Assembly (NCBI GenBank): GCA_964463485.1
Contig: CAYXDO010000002.1
Span: 98,915-162,914 of the forward strand
Length of the DNA stretch: 64,000 nucleotides
Direction: 5' to 3'
Source: CAYXDO01 sp964463485
GTDB lineage: Bacteria > Myxococcota > Kuafuiibacteriia > Kuafuiibacteriales > Kuafuiibacteriaceae
Positions within the stretch are counted from its first letter, which is position 1; each line of letters begins with the position of its first letter. Both the position numbers and the translations under genes were made by a program. The notes beneath the pieces were generated by a model. The model was not told the origin of the DNA. It saw only the letters and a program-made list of their open reading frames with translations, and did not search any database. Below are positions 62,974 to 64,000 of the stretch, one piece after another.

Positions 62974-63597
62974 TCAGTGCGCCCCAGGGTTGGGGCTCTC
63001 GGGGCCGAGGCCCTGACCCATCCGCTCGAGAGCCCGCTTGGCGTTCTGGCCGAAAAAATCCTCGTTCTTGTACATCTCCCGGAAGCGCTCGAGCTGAGCT
63101 TTGGCTTTGACGAAGTCCTTCTGGCCGTAGGCCGACATGCCGGCGTGGTACATGGCCTGGAAGTTCTCGGGCCAAAATTCGAGCACGAGATCCATCATTG
63201 GGCCTGACGACAGGTCGTCTCCGCGGTCTGCGACCGGGTGACTGATCTCGAAGAGGATTTGGCTCGACTGTGGAGCTCGATCGGACGCCCCGAGGCGGGC
63301 ACGCGCATCGTCGATCCGCCCAGCGAGCGCAAAACACGCGGCCGCGTAGCCGGCGCCGTCCCAACCGGCGGGCGGGGGTTGCTGCTGAACGCGGGCGGTG
63401 ACTTCCAGAGAGTTGCAGTTCGGTTTGACATCACAGAACCACTTGCGGGCCTCGGGAGATCCAAGGCCTGGCGTGGCGCAGCGCGCTGGGCTGGAGCTCG
63501 CGCGCTGGGGAACCGGCGGAGGCGGGGCGCGGTGCGACCACAAGGTATGGCCGCACAAGACGAGGTAGCCGAGTCCGACGGCGAGGAGCGAGCGCAT
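62974..63597 (-). CDS. Exported or membrane-anchored TPR-like protein preceding the kinase
   Basis: Protein of 207 residues. MRSLLAVGLGYLVLCGHTLW is a signal peptide or anchor. Then a Pro/Ser linker, Cys-bearing segment (KWFCDVKPNCNSLEV) and TPR-like helices (GYAAACFALAGRIDDARARLG; FQAMYHAGMSAYGQKDFVKAKAQLERFREMYKNEDFFGQNAKRALERM). It shares an operon with the following kinase and could be its periplasmic partner, which is inference from context. The ATG at 63597 is preferred; upstream frame is non-signal-like. Confidence 0.65.
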   Translation of the reverse strand: MRSLLAVGLGYLVLCGHTLWSHRAPPPPVPQRASSSPARCATPGLGSPEARKWFCDVKPNCNSLEVTARVQQQPPPAGWDGAGYAAACFALAGRIDDARARLGASDRAPQSSQILFEISHPVADRGDDLSSGPMMDLVLEFWPENFQAMYHAGMSAYGQKDFVKAKAQLERFREMYKNEDFFGQNAKRALERMGQGLGPESPNPGAH

Positions 63598-63727
63598 GGG
63601 GTCGATGGTAATCCACTTGCGGCGCGGCGGCCAGGTGGCAAGTCCAGACGGAGAAACCATAGGCGGCGACGCGCAGCGCAAGGGAACCAACTCACCCTCG
63701 GCCGCGCAGACCGGAGACTTCAGGGGC
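63598..63727. other. Non-coding stretch
   Basis: Nothing supported between the TPR-like gene and the repeat copy; together with the repeat and the end of the window this makes some 400 bases without a gene. Confidence 0.6.
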
Positions 63728-63898
63728 GTGCACGACCAAGTTGCGCGATATGTCGACGATCATCGCTGGGCGCCGGGCAAACCACAGACGACACAGAGCA
63801 GGAACGCAGAGAGCACAGAGGATTTTCGAGAAGAGTCCTTCGTGCCCTCCGTCCTTCTCTGTGCTCTCCGTGGTTCATCCGGAGGTTGAACTGAATCG
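63728..63898. repeat. Dispersed hairpin-forming repeat, copy B
   Basis: A 171-base relative of 8177-8340 in the same orientation, from GTGCACGACCAAGTTGCG to GGTTGAACTGAATCG. The arms AACCACAGACGACACAGAG and TCTGTGCTCTCCGTGGTT can pair. The 7-base extra stretch lies in the loop-side part near CTTCGTGCCCTCCGTC. The final 100 bases of the window hold no supported feature. Confidence 0.9.
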
Positions 63899-64000
63899 GG
63901 TGCAGCCGGGCCTGGATCTCAGTGCGCTGCGGGGAAGTTGTTCGCAAAAAGAATAGATAGAACGCGGACTTGCGGCGATCGATCGGTGTGCGACGCGTTG

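Overview
The window reads as chromosome of a high-GC myxobacterium (Myxococcota, most likely class Polyangia). Seen directly: third-position GC bias strong enough to leave long empty frames antisense to most genes, many GTG and TTG starts, GTGA/ATGA stop-start overlaps, and very little non-coding DNA outside a few repeat-rich patches. Taxon clues from family knowledge: a MYXO-CTERM-like tail on a secreted metzincin, several lipoproteins with Asp/Ala/Gly-rich linkers after the lipidated Cys, a ribbon-helix-helix-like plus FHA protein, and several bacterial Ser/Thr kinases.

Layout. 0-7 kb: an acetyltransferase, then a leftward heat-shock/haem operon (exported protein, hemW, hrcA, grpE, dnaK) facing a divergent FHA gene. 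7-12 kb: MYXO-CTERM metzincin, ABC exporter, pectin-acetylesterase-like lipoprotein. 12-15.4 kb: repeat-rich accessory patch with an orphan Nif11-type RiPP precursor, two kinds of degenerate tandem array, a small membrane protein, and an unknown gene bracketed by two related arrays. 15.4-19.7 kb: two overlapping kinases of an unusual modular design. 19.7-30 kb: Bax-inhibitor-1 protein, two Uma2 proteins either side of an acyl-CoA ligase, a lipoprotein, an epimerase/RsmB pair, YccF, a degenerate receiver-like protein, a poly-Asp protein and small conserved proteins. 30-48 kb: envelope proteins (OmpA-type protein, TPR protein, lipoproteins, a TSP3/VWA lipoprotein, amidohydrolase) around a probable operon with two tandem GspE-N-domain proteins and an ECF sigma/putative anti-sigma pair. 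48-52 kb: PfpI protein and a giant peptidase-propeller-barrel fusion. 52.9-59.8 kb: six-gene arginine operon. 59.8-64 kb: pyruvyltransferase-like gene, a third kinase of the same design, and a full copy of a dispersed hairpin repeat.

How the genes work together. The arginine operon (argF', argG, argE', argB-GNAT, argC, argH) matches in gene content, order and key residues the Xanthomonas-type route through N-acetylcitrulline; acetylglutamate synthesis/phosphorylation, reduction, acetyl-citrulline formation and deacetylation, and the last two arginine steps are all present, leaving only the argD aminotransferase to be supplied from elsewhere. HrcA-GrpE-DnaK is the usual repressor/chaperone set, without dnaJ here. 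The three kinases share kinase, zinc-ribbon, a small domain whose pattern recalls the L7/L12 C-terminal domain, membrane segments and a helical tail, and look like a lineage-specific signalling family. All functions are predictions from reading the sequence; no database search was run.
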